From Nocardia brasiliensis IFM 10847 (GTDB lineage: Bacteria > Actinomycetota > Actinomycetes > Mycobacteriales > Mycobacteriaceae): a stretch of 62,715 nt of DNA. The notes below the pieces were generated by a model that searched no databases, was not told the origin of the DNA, and was given only the letters and a program-made list of their open reading frames with translations. Within the stretch, counting starts at the first letter, position 1; each line of letters opens with the position of its first letter. The position numbers and the translations under genes are program-made. Below, in pieces: positions 43,201 to 50,334 of this stretch. Location of the stretch: the NCBI RefSeq assembly GCF_000710915.1, contig NZ_BAUA01000119.1, forward strand, positions 1 through 62,715, written 5' to 3'.

Positions 43201-43719
43201 GGTGGAGCCAGAGGTGAACTGCAGCAGCGCGCACTCGTCGGGTTCGCCGAAGACCCGTTGCTCGGGTGGGCATTCGGGCAGCGCCGCGGCGTCGATCACC
43301 AACGGCTCGTCGGTGCGCCCGGCCGCCGTGGCCGCCTGGCGCACGAGCTGTTCGAACTCGATCGAGGTGACCACCAGTCGCGGCTGCGCCTGGCTCAGGA
43401 TGCCCGCGATATGCGCGATGATCTGCTCGAGATCGCCGAACATCGGCGGCGCGACCGGCGTGAACACCCCGCCGCACGCCCAGACCGCGTAGAACGCGGC
43501 GACGCAGGGAAATCCGGTCGGCATGATCACGCACGCGCCGTCACCACTGCTCATGCCGTGCGCTCGCATCAACGCCGCGATCGACCAGGTCGATTCGGCG
43601 AGCTCGGCATAGCTGCGATATTCCCAGCCGTCCGCCTCGTCGGCCAGGTGGATACCCGCCGCCGCGGCCGGGTCGGCTAGCCAATTACGTACGGCGGCAA
43701 CATCTTTGTCGTCACGCAT
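40246..43719 (-). CDS. Acyl-AMP ligase fused to a nucleotidyltransferase domain
   Basis: 1157 aa. Residues 1 to ~550 are a fatty-acyl-AMP-ligase-type adenylating enzyme: TSGST (169-173), YGLAE (319-323), LHSGDAGF, GRMGSSLKVRG and the terminal catalytic Lys539 in RTSSGKPRR. After a Gly/Ala-rich linker an unrelated region begins with a nucleotidyltransferase motif, LFEGSLAEGFGNDGSDVDFLV (split as GS 613-614 and DVD 625-627), then ~500 mostly helical residues without recognised domains. The first half activates an acyl chain for the ACP; the second half could transfer a nucleotide. ATG 43719 is preferred (AGGAG 9 nt upstream); ATG 43728 abuts the ribosome site. Confidence 0.85.
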   Translation of the reverse strand: MRDDKDVAAVRNWLADPAAAAGIHLADEADGWEYRSYAELAESTWSIAALMRAHGMSSGDGACVIMPTGFPCVAAFYAVWACGGVFTPVAPPMFGDLEQIIAHIAGILSQAQPRLVVTSIEFEQLVRQAATAAGRTDEPLVIDAAALPECPPEQRVFGEPDECALLQFTSGSTAAPRGVRVSWHNLANNIAMISALVEWEPGEAMVSWLPLYHDMGLVGAFLTTVTNQGDLYLMRPDQFVRDPVRWLRAMAHAQHSPSPSFALGYVAHRVSPAEIADLDLSGWRTLAVGSEPVEVADLQSFAELAGPQGFSMSAYTLAYGLAESTLMVTSSARHRPITALRIDTSTLRFGEPVTVLEERLLDDTHRVEGAGWITGLGYSTPESTVTVVDDEGRPLPDGTLGEMVVMGDSVALGYSDESESASTRILDGALHSGDAGFLHRGEVFVLGRMGSSLKVRGRSVFMEDIESRVAQETGITKGKLAAVAITEPGAQGIALFAESKPGDWIAEARKIIRSELGPAQTVTIVTGPRGIIRRTSSGKPRRRHMWEQFRGGALADAVAHEERVGAADAGAARGSADPDLPVPTMALDRAVQLLDKALDSVAVPRDSTVLFEGSLAEGFGNDGSDVDFLVLAPGDDELPTLPTVLFIDGRRVEVRTRSAAQLRRQLEQVAQATSVPDLDEDLLNRCQRFLRATVVRAGRQDVGELRALLPHAAFTGLLAEWWHDRARHALRYAVALRALHAGDEAVEWARDGLLQAMKGWAARRGESYVETKWLPRQLDRIGADELVDRYRALADPAAWASEDSRDGGAVRPDASARPLSEDATWAQLCTLAGELGVTGVVDDPDQILFARRPEVTTWHIGPRIHVMRDSSEVFVLSDDAARAWRSVVFRHSIAAVLGRAPHDSTAALAEFLRLGFVGLQWRGGEVLTPALALCKQVRPYTPVPSAISPALGVTGAVREQAIATLSPLPARRFTECALNLVWSNIVLENAREDLAGAIKNAQGAVADIAAHRMIAMAVRVVLSAYGIHPLPADVAPSSTLARLLPSASPHRDDLLARLESAGRVRFSQLVDGGDTLSGLAVLDEFVTLVRSVAADPAATGFPASFDSREQWRRTLAIGYDWLRIAGYLDTELPLDEARDLLASGGQQPHLRDEEVRA

Positions 43720-46411
43720 CGTGGTCATCTCCTTCGGCCAGCACGGTAACGGTGCCATTGGTGCCATCGACCCGGATCCGCATACCGGTCCGTATCACTC
43801 TGGTGACGTCTTTGACCTGGACCACCGTGGGCACGCCCAGTTCCCGCGCCACGATCGCCACATGGGTGAGCGGGCTGCCGCGCTCGATGACGAGCGCCGC
43901 CGCCGAGGGCAGCGCGGCCACCCAACCGGGATCGGTTCGATAGGCCACCAGGATGCCACCCGCGACGTCGCGCGGCTCGTCCACGACCACCGCGGCTCCC
44001 GTCACGATGCCCGAGGCCGACGGCGTGCCGGGCAGCACGGTCCCCGCCGTCGCCGCCGGGGTGTCGGTGACCGGCACCCAACCCTGTTGCGCGAGTTCGG
44101 CCCGGCCGAACGCCGAACCGACCGTGACGAAGCGATCCGGCGCCACCAAACCGGCGTCCTTGGCCCGCTGCGCCTTCCGGGCGGCGACGAGCTCACGCAT
44201 CATGGCGGTATCGGCGCCGTCATAGCACCCGCGCAACTCCTGCACGGTCAAGTAGAACACGTCGGAGAACTCGTCGATCACACCGCGGCCGGCCAGATCA
44301 CGACCCATCGCCCGGATCATCCGCTTGACCATGCCGAACGCACGGGTCCGGCAGAACCGCAACCGTTCCCGATGCGCCGCGCAACGAGACACCTTGCCGC
44401 GCAACCGTTCATAGATCCGACGGCGGAAACCGCGCAGATGGGCGTCCAGGTACTCCTCGGCTTCGTCGCGGTGCCCGAGCGGTGCGTCGGGCAGGGCGCT
44501 GCGCAGCATGATGAACAGGCTCGCCGGATCTTCGCGCAGGTCCGGCGTTTCCAGCTTCAGTTCGTCCAGGCTGCGGTATCCGTACCGATCGATATAGGCG
44601 TCGACCTTCGCCCGGAAATCCGGATGCTTTGCCAGTGCAGGGTAGATCTGTTCCGGCGCAGTCGAATTCACCAGCGCGGTCAGTTCGGGGTCGACCCGGG
44701 CCGCGTCCGCCAGCGCCTTCATCGCCCGGGCCGGTTCCGCGGACTCGACGTCGGCGCCGGGGCCGACTACCGCGTACAGGAACCACTCCGGGGCCTTCGG
44801 CAGGAACAGCTTGGTGAGCAGGAACATCAAACCGGTACAGGTCAACAGGATGGCGTCGAGCACCATCAGCGGTCCCCAGCGCTCGACCAGATCGCGGTCC
44901 ACCTTCCGGTAGGCCGCATAGGCTTCGGCGCCGGAGAGCGCGGTGTAGTCGATCGCGTCGTATTCGTCGTAGACGCGGTAGAAGTCCGTCATGAATTGCT
45001 CGACCAGTTCGTCGATGCCGAACAGCCGGCGCAGGTAGGTCACCGTGGTCACGGTCCGCGACCGCAGCCGGGCCAGCGGATTACCGAAGGTGAACGGCCG
45101 CAACGTTTTCGCGACATCGTCGGGCAACGGCTCGGCCACACCCAGCGCGGCCTCGAGTACCTTGCGGTTCAGTGGATAGCCCGGCGCGATGCCGACCATC
45201 CGATACCAGTGCAGCAGGTTGTAGTACACCCGGCCGTGAAAGTAGCCGAGCAGCACCGGAGTCCACTGGTCGGTTTGGCGTACCTGTGCGCTCGGCACGC
45301 GCAGCGAACGCGCGTAACCGTGGTACACCCGGCCGTAGATATCGGCGGCGGTGGTGTAGGTGAGCGGCGAGGTGATGCCGCTGAAACTCTCGATGATGTT
45401 GGAGTTGTCCCAGATTCGGCGCTCACCGTCGGGCACCACTTCGCCCGCGCCGCGCAACACCGCGCCGGGTGGCGCACTGGCCAGCGCCGTCGTGATGGGG
45501 CGCGCCTGCAGAAACCAGAGCCCCTCGCCGTCGATCGCCCATTCCACGTCCTGCGGCGCGCCGAACTCGACCTCCAATTTCGCGCCCAGTTCGGCGATCT
45601 CGGCGATCTCGGCCGCGGTGAGCGCGGACTGTTCGCGTCGAGCGGGCTCGACCGGATCGATCGTGTAACCCTGATCCGCGGTGACCGTGTAGGACTGGTC
45701 CTTCTCGCCCAGCACCGTCTCCAGCACCGTGCCCGAACTCTTGTCGACCACCACGGAGTCGGCGTCCACGGCACCGGACACCAGCCCCTCGCCGAGTCCG
45801 TAGACCGCGCTGAGCACCAGTTCGTCCCGGGCGCCGCTGATCGGGTTCGCGGTGAACAGAACACCACTGGTCCGCGCCGCGACCAGCCGTTGCAGTACCA
45901 CCGCGACACCGGCGGCGGGCGGTCGCTTGTTCGCGAACGCGTAGCGCAGCGACCGCTCCGAGAAGGCCGACGCCCAGCAGTCGCGGACCCGGTCCAGCAC
46001 CGCGTCCAAGCCGTTGACGTTCAGAAATGAGTCGAACTGGCCCGCGTACGAGTGATCCGGGCCGTCCTCGGCGGCCACCGACGAGCGCACCGCAATCGAC
46101 CCGCTACCGAGCCGCCGATAAGCGTCGGCGATCAGCTCACCGATATCCGGCGGCAACGGTTTCGCAGCGATTTCAGCTCGAAATGTTGCCGCGACGGTGA
46201 GCGCGGCATCGAGATCATCGAGTGAAACGATCGTGTCCGCTGTCTGGGCCAGCGCGCTCTCGGCGAGGAACCGGGTGAAGACGTCGGTACCGAGCACGGT
46301 CCAGTCCGGGACTCGAAACCCGCACTGCCCCAGGCTATGCAGGCCCCGCGCTTTGCCGCCGCCGAGCTCGGCGATCGTCGCGGTATCGGTCCATGGTCCA
46401 AGCACGTGCAC
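43712..46411 (-). CDS. PEP-synthase-like phosphotransferase
   Basis: 899 aa. The N-terminal ATP-grasp region has GGGKARGLHSL, SIAVRSSVAAEDG and SGVLFTANPISG. The C-terminal phosphohistidine swivelling domain has ERGSPLTHVAIVAREL with His850. The middle is divergent and the PEP/pyruvate-binding barrel of true PEP synthase is missing, as in rifampicin phosphotransferase and related enzymes. It therefore probably moves the beta-phosphate of ATP to a small-molecule acceptor. GTG start with GGAGGA five bases upstream; first gene of the eight-gene operon. Confidence 0.83.
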   Translation of the reverse strand: MHVLGPWTDTATIAELGGGKARGLHSLGQCGFRVPDWTVLGTDVFTRFLAESALAQTADTIVSLDDLDAALTVAATFRAEIAAKPLPPDIGELIADAYRRLGSGSIAVRSSVAAEDGPDHSYAGQFDSFLNVNGLDAVLDRVRDCWASAFSERSLRYAFANKRPPAAGVAVVLQRLVAARTSGVLFTANPISGARDELVLSAVYGLGEGLVSGAVDADSVVVDKSSGTVLETVLGEKDQSYTVTADQGYTIDPVEPARREQSALTAAEIAEIAELGAKLEVEFGAPQDVEWAIDGEGLWFLQARPITTALASAPPGAVLRGAGEVVPDGERRIWDNSNIIESFSGITSPLTYTTAADIYGRVYHGYARSLRVPSAQVRQTDQWTPVLLGYFHGRVYYNLLHWYRMVGIAPGYPLNRKVLEAALGVAEPLPDDVAKTLRPFTFGNPLARLRSRTVTTVTYLRRLFGIDELVEQFMTDFYRVYDEYDAIDYTALSGAEAYAAYRKVDRDLVERWGPLMVLDAILLTCTGLMFLLTKLFLPKAPEWFLYAVVGPGADVESAEPARAMKALADAARVDPELTALVNSTAPEQIYPALAKHPDFRAKVDAYIDRYGYRSLDELKLETPDLREDPASLFIMLRSALPDAPLGHRDEAEEYLDAHLRGFRRRIYERLRGKVSRCAAHRERLRFCRTRAFGMVKRMIRAMGRDLAGRGVIDEFSDVFYLTVQELRGCYDGADTAMMRELVAARKAQRAKDAGLVAPDRFVTVGSAFGRAELAQQGWVPVTDTPAATAGTVLPGTPSASGIVTGAAVVVDEPRDVAGGILVAYRTDPGWVAALPSAAALVIERGSPLTHVAIVARELGVPTVVQVKDVTRVIRTGMRIRVDGTNGTVTVLAEGDDHDA

Positions 46412-46609
46412 GGATTCCTCCCGTCACCCCTGGGTCAGCGCACCGCAGCAAGGCGCTGCGACACGGGCTAGCCGAGCAAAAACAAATAGGGGTTGTTTGG
46501 ATATATCCGAGAAATCACCGCATTGTTAGCCCACAATCCTAGGTGCTCGGTGCGCCGACCGCACCGCGACCGCTAGGCTACGAGCAGCGTCGGTGGGTTC
46601 GGTGAGGAT
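46412..46609. promoter_or_regulatory. Divergent regulatory region between the eight-gene operon and the EspG cassette
   Basis: An AT-rich island in a GC-rich genome with three dyads in a row: AAACAA-N7-TTGTTT (46480-46498), GGATATATCC (46499-46508) and ATTGT-N6-ACAAT (46522-46537). A TAGGCT (46574-46579) is a possible -10 for the plus-strand gene. The first dyad sits where a minus-strand operon promoter would be. The exact promoters cannot be fixed by eye. Confidence 0.55.
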
Positions 46610-47326
46610 GTGATTCGGGCGGTGAGTTGGACGTTCACTCCGGACGAGTTCGCCCACGTCTGGCGGGAAACCGAGCTCGATCGGCACCCGTATCCGTTGC
46701 GGATACTGGAGACCCCGCGTACCGAGAACGAGGCCGATCGCCTGCGCGCGACCCTCGACGAGCGGCTGCCGCCGCGCGCCGACCCGGACCTGAGCGCCTG
46801 CCTGCGCATCCTGGCGGCGCCGCAGACCAGGATCGTGGCCATCGGCGGTGCGCACACGCCGGGCAGTGAACTGCGGCTGCTCGCCGCGGCCATCTACGAC
46901 CGCGCTGTACTCGCCCTGCAGGAGCCGGGCTCGACCCCGGAGTTCGGTGGCCGGATTCGCCTCACCATCGGGCACAGCGGCAAGCTGGGGGCCCGGATCG
47001 CCGGTCTGCTGCCCACTACTCCACCGGGACACGAACCCGCGCGCGTCGCGCCCACCGAGGCCGTACGCGACGAGGAAGTGGTGGTCGCCCAGCGCCCCAC
47101 CGCACCGCGCATCCGCAAGCTGCTGTTGCGGCCCCACTCCGCAGAGGGACACATTCGGATCGAATCCCACCTCGACCAGCCCACGCCCGCGCCGGCCATC
47201 CACTACACCTGGATCGACGTCAAAGGCGACGGGCGATACCTGATCAGGGCGGGCAAGGAGGTCCACATCACGCCCGCCTCGGCCGAGCAGATCGCCGCAC
47301 AATTGCAGAAACGCATTCAGCCGTGA
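46610..47326 (+). CDS. EspG-family ESX secretion chaperone
   Basis: 238 aa. The start VSWTFTPDEFAHVWRETELDRHPYPL and the downstream beta-rich middle (GGRIRLTIGHSGKLGARIAG) match EspG proteins, cytosolic chaperones that hold PPE-type substrates before export by type VII secretion. GTG 46610 has GGTGAGGAT just ahead; GTG 46622 is an alternative. The next two genes encode ESX-like helical proteins, the expected clients. No ESX core (EccA-E, MycP) is in the window. Confidence 0.85.
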   Translation: MIRAVSWTFTPDEFAHVWRETELDRHPYPLRILETPRTENEADRLRATLDERLPPRADPDLSACLRILAAPQTRIVAIGGAHTPGSELRLLAAAIYDRAVLALQEPGSTPEFGGRIRLTIGHSGKLGARIAGLLPTTPPGHEPARVAPTEAVRDEEVVVAQRPTAPRIRKLLLRPHSAEGHIRIESHLDQPTPAPAIHYTWIDVKGDGRYLIRAGKEVHITPASAEQIAAQLQKRIQP

Positions 47327-47340
47327 CGCCCGGCGGCCCG

Positions 47341-47376
47341 GCCGAGCATCCGACCAGTGCTGACCGGATGCTCGGC
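47341..47376 (+). terminator. Hairpin after the espG-like gene
   Basis: Perfect 12-bp arms (GCCGAGCATCCG) with a 12-nt loop, 14 nt after the stop. No U-tract. Confidence 0.6.
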
Positions 47377-47383
47377 TTCGGGA

Positions 47384-47389
47384 TAGTCT
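47384..47389 (+). promoter_or_regulatory. -10 box (TAGTCT) of the PE/PPE-like pair
   Basis: TAGTCT lies 30 nt before the ATG of the PE-like gene. An AGGGGTG ribosome site sits in between, so the pair has its own leadered promoter after the hairpin. Confidence 0.4.
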
Positions 47390-47419
47390 GGGGCGGACCG
47401 ACCATCTCAGGGGTGTGCG

Positions 47420-47794
47420 ATGACGATCGAGACCAGCCGAGCCGATATCACCCGGTTCAAGCAGGCGGCCCAGGCAGGAACAGTCCAGTTCGATCCGGCT
47501 GCGGCGCGGCAATGCGCGCAGATGTACGAGCGGCAGGCCGAACGACTGAGCTACCTGCAACAGCGCCTCGAATCCGCCGCTGAACTCGGCGGATTCGGCG
47601 GATTCGTCTCCGCCCAGCAGTTACAGGCCGGCTTCAATCACAAAGCACGCGATGCCGCCGCGTTGCTCGATCACTACATCGAAGCCGCGTACCGGATGAA
47701 AGAGGCGTTCTTGATCAGCGGCGGGCTACTCGAAGAAGCCGATGCCGCCAACGCCGCCGCACTGCGCGCCGTCGCCTCCCGGGTGCCGCGATGA
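47420..47794 (+). CDS. PE/ESX-like helical hairpin protein
   Basis: 124 aa. Two long helices are joined by a Gly/Phe turn (GGFGGF), followed by YRMKE, a fit to the YxxxD/E export signal of type VII substrates. It lacks a WXG motif, so it corresponds to the PE-like partner. Its stop overlaps the next start (ATGA), and the next gene carries the WxG motif, which is the usual PE-PPE arrangement. Sequence similarity to named families was judged by eye only. Confidence 0.75.
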   Translation: MTIETSRADITRFKQAAQAGTVQFDPAAARQCAQMYERQAERLSYLQQRLESAAELGGFGGFVSAQQLQAGFNHKARDAAALLDHYIEAAYRMKEAFLISGGLLEEADAANAAALRAVASRVPR

Positions 47795-48909
47795 CCGGCG
47801 TCGACCCCGACTACATCAGCTCGATGGAGCACTTCGAGTCGATGCGGCACGAAGAGATCTACGCCAAGGCCCAGCAGATCGACGCCGCGGAGGTGCTGCG
47901 CGCGTCGGTCGCGTGGCTGGAGGTGGCGGGCACGCTCAGCACCTCCTTCCCGCTCACCCGCACCAGCACCGATCGGGTGATGAATTCGATGGAGTGGCAA
48001 GGCGCCGCGGCCGACGCCGCGTTCGCCAGCACCCGCAGCTTCGCCGCGTCGGTGGACGAGCTCGCCGCGATCATGGGGCAGGTCGGGGCCCGCCTCGGCG
48101 GGGTCGCCGCAGCCGCCGAGGCGGTCAAGATCGCCGTCGCGCCGCCCGGTGGTTCCGGGCCGATCGGGACCGTCGCGAAACTCCTGGAGGCCGCGCACGT
48201 CATCGACGCGCAGATGGCGGAGGAGGCGCTGCGCCAAGAGGCGGTGCTGGCCATGAACATGGTGTACAAACCGGCGTACAGCACGGCGGGCAAAGCCGTT
48301 CCGGCGCTTCCTGCTCCGCCGCAGCTGCCCGGTATCCAGTCGGCGCCGCCGTCACCGAGACAACGTCAAGCACCCCAGTACTTCCCGCAGGACGAGCAGC
48401 CGTCGACGCCGCAGGACAGTTACCCGTCCGCGCCGAACGGTCAACCGCAGGTACCGCCGAACGGCGCCCCGTTATCCCCCGAATCACAAGCGCCACAACG
48501 CCCTTCGACGCCTCCCGACCCGACACCCGCGCCGCCCACCACCCAATCTCCCTCCCCCACACCGGCTCCGCCGACAACGCAGGCTCCGCCGACCCAGGAC
48601 GCGCCACCCACCACTCAGGCGCCACCTCCGACAACGCAGCAAGCGCCGCCGCCACCACCCACCACACAGGCGCCGCCGCCCCCGCCGCCGACCCACGAGC
48701 CGCCGGCCCCGCCGACCCGCGACGCCCCGCCACCCGCACCCCCGAGCCAACAGGCGCCTCCGCCCCCGGCTCCGGCTCCGGGCCAAACTCCGGCCCCCCT
48801 CCCCGACCCCGGCGGCCAACCGGGTGTCACCGGACCCATCCCATCGGAAGACGAGCAGCAACCCCCGTCGACCACCAACCAACCCGGCGTGGTCCCTTCG
48901 CAGAAGTAG
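47791..48909 (+). CDS. PPE-like protein with long proline-rich C-terminus
   Basis: 372 aa. Residues 1 to ~165 are helical with MEWQGAAADAAF, a WxG turn as in PPE/WXG100 proteins. From ~185 to the end the chain is disordered and dominated by Pro, Gln and Thr with repeats of PPTTQAPP. The tail could span or decorate the cell envelope after export. It is translationally coupled to the PE-like gene and is the presumed client of the EspG-like protein. Confidence 0.78.
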   Translation: MTGVDPDYISSMEHFESMRHEEIYAKAQQIDAAEVLRASVAWLEVAGTLSTSFPLTRTSTDRVMNSMEWQGAAADAAFASTRSFAASVDELAAIMGQVGARLGGVAAAAEAVKIAVAPPGGSGPIGTVAKLLEAAHVIDAQMAEEALRQEAVLAMNMVYKPAYSTAGKAVPALPAPPQLPGIQSAPPSPRQRQAPQYFPQDEQPSTPQDSYPSAPNGQPQVPPNGAPLSPESQAPQRPSTPPDPTPAPPTTQSPSPTPAPPTTQAPPTQDAPPTTQAPPPTTQQAPPPPPTTQAPPPPPPTHEPPAPPTRDAPPPAPPSQQAPPPPAPAPGQTPAPLPDPGGQPGVTGPIPSEDEQQPPSTTNQPGVVPSQK

Positions 48910-48920
48910 GCTCCGATCCG

Positions 48921-48951
48921 CCTGGGCCGCCGCCCATCCCAGCGGCCCAGG
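48921..48951 (+). terminator. Hairpin after the PPE-like gene
   Basis: 10-bp perfect arms (CCTGGGCCGC) with an 11-nt loop, 12 nt after the stop. The following ~190 bp to the proB stop hold only a 14-bp direct repeat (GGTGCGGCAGCGCA at 49039 and 49058). Confidence 0.6.
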
Positions 48952-49145
48952 GCGGTCGCCACCTCTCACGGCAGCGAACCGACCGGCGCTCCCGCACCCC
49001 GTGCGGGTTGTCGCACTCGTTCTGCACAGCCGAAATCGGTGCGGCAGCGCAGAAGTGGTGCGGCAGCGCACGACGGGGTAACCGGCGCAGGAGCTGCGCG
49101 GCCGTACACCCTCGGCGTCACGATATCGGCGTGCAGCCTGCTGGC

Positions 49146-50282
49146 TCAGACCTTTACGAGGTCGTCGGCGTGGATTACCGGGCGTTGCATGGTTTCCGGG
49201 AGTTCGGCGGTGGAGTGGCCGAGCATGGTGGTGAGTTCGGTGCTGTCGTAGGCCACGACGCCGCGGGCGACTATGCGATCGTCGGTGGTGACGAGATCGA
49301 CCACGTCGCCGCCGTAGAAGCGGCCGCGCAGGTCGGTGACGCCTGCGGCCAGCAAGGAGCGGCGGGCCACGACGGCTCGAGCCGCGCCGTCATCGATGAG
49401 CAGCGCGCCGCGACTGTCGGCGGCATGCCGGACCCAGAACTTGCGGGCGGACAGGCGAACCGGGCGGGCGGCGAACGCGGTGCCGACCGTGCCGCTGGTC
49501 AACGCGGCGTCCGCGGCGGTGGCGGCGGCGAGCAGCACCGGCACGCCCGCGTCCGCGGCCAAGCGGGCGGCGGACAGTTTGGACGCCATGCCGCCGGTGC
49601 CCAGCGCGCCACCGCTGCCCGCGATCACCCCGTCCAGGTCGGCGCTGCTGCGCACCTCGGGGATGAAGTTCGCGGCGCCCTTGCGCGGATCGCCGTCGTA
49701 GAGGCCCTCGACATCGGAGAGCAGGACGAGCGCGTCGGCGCCGACGAGGTGTGCGACGAGGGCCGCGAGCCGGTCGTTGTCGCCGAAACGGATCTCTTCC
49801 GTTGCGACGGTGTCGTTTTCGTTCACCACGGCGATCGCGCCGAGCGAACGCAAGCGGTCCAGGGTCCGCTGTGCGTTGCGGTGGTGCTCGCGGCGCGCGA
49901 AATCGTCTGCGCTGAGCAGAACCTGGCCGACGGTGCGGTCGTAGCGCGCGAACGAGGTGCCCCAGGCGTGCGCCAGTGCGAGCTGGCCGACGCTGGCCGC
50001 GGCCTGCTTCGTGGCGAGGTCACGCGGCCGGCTGCTGAGCCCGAGCGGTGCGATACCGGCGCCGATGGCGCCCGAGGACACCACCACCACATCGGATCCC
50101 GCGCGCATCCGCGCCTCCACCGCGTCGGCGAGCCGGTCGAGCCGCGCGAGGTCGATCCCGCCCTCGAGACTGGTGAGCGCGGAGGAACCGATCTTCACGA
50201 CCACCCGCCGCGCCGACGCGATCGCCTGTCGCGCCTCGCTCAGCTCCGAATCCACCTCGGTCACACCCGAATTCCCCGTCAT
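49146..50282 (-). CDS. proB: Glutamate 5-kinase
   Basis: First enzyme of proline synthesis; phosphorylates the gamma-carboxyl of glutamate. 378 aa. VVVKIGSSALT and VVVSSGAIGAG are the amino-acid-kinase signatures, with VNENDTVATEEIRFGDND at the active site, and a C-terminal PUA domain (from ~285) is present. Feedback inhibition by proline is usual for this form. It lies 52 nt after obg in the conserved obg-proB order. Confidence 0.96.
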   Translation of the reverse strand: MTGNSGVTEVDSELSEARQAIASARRVVVKIGSSALTSLEGGIDLARLDRLADAVEARMRAGSDVVVVSSGAIGAGIAPLGLSSRPRDLATKQAAASVGQLALAHAWGTSFARYDRTVGQVLLSADDFARREHHRNAQRTLDRLRSLGAIAVVNENDTVATEEIRFGDNDRLAALVAHLVGADALVLLSDVEGLYDGDPRKGAANFIPEVRSSADLDGVIAGSGGALGTGGMASKLSAARLAADAGVPVLLAAATAADAALTSGTVGTAFAARPVRLSARKFWVRHAADSRGALLIDDGAARAVVARRSLLAAGVTDLRGRFYGGDVVDLVTTDDRIVARGVVAYDSTELTTMLGHSTAELPETMQRPVIHADDLVKV

Positions 50283-50334
50283 AGCCCTCGAACTCCCTGC
50301 GCCGCAATCGAATCCACCGACACCGGACCGGTCG

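Noticed and set aside
46522..46537. lac-operator-like palindrome (ATTGTGGGCTAACAAT on the minus strand)
   Set aside because: Resemblance to lacO is by chance. No LacI-family gene is present; kept only as an unnamed dyad.
48480..48800. Repetitive CCG/ACC-rich stretch as a minisatellite or array
   Set aside because: It is the Pro/Thr/Gln-coding tail of the PPE-like gene and stays in frame throughout.
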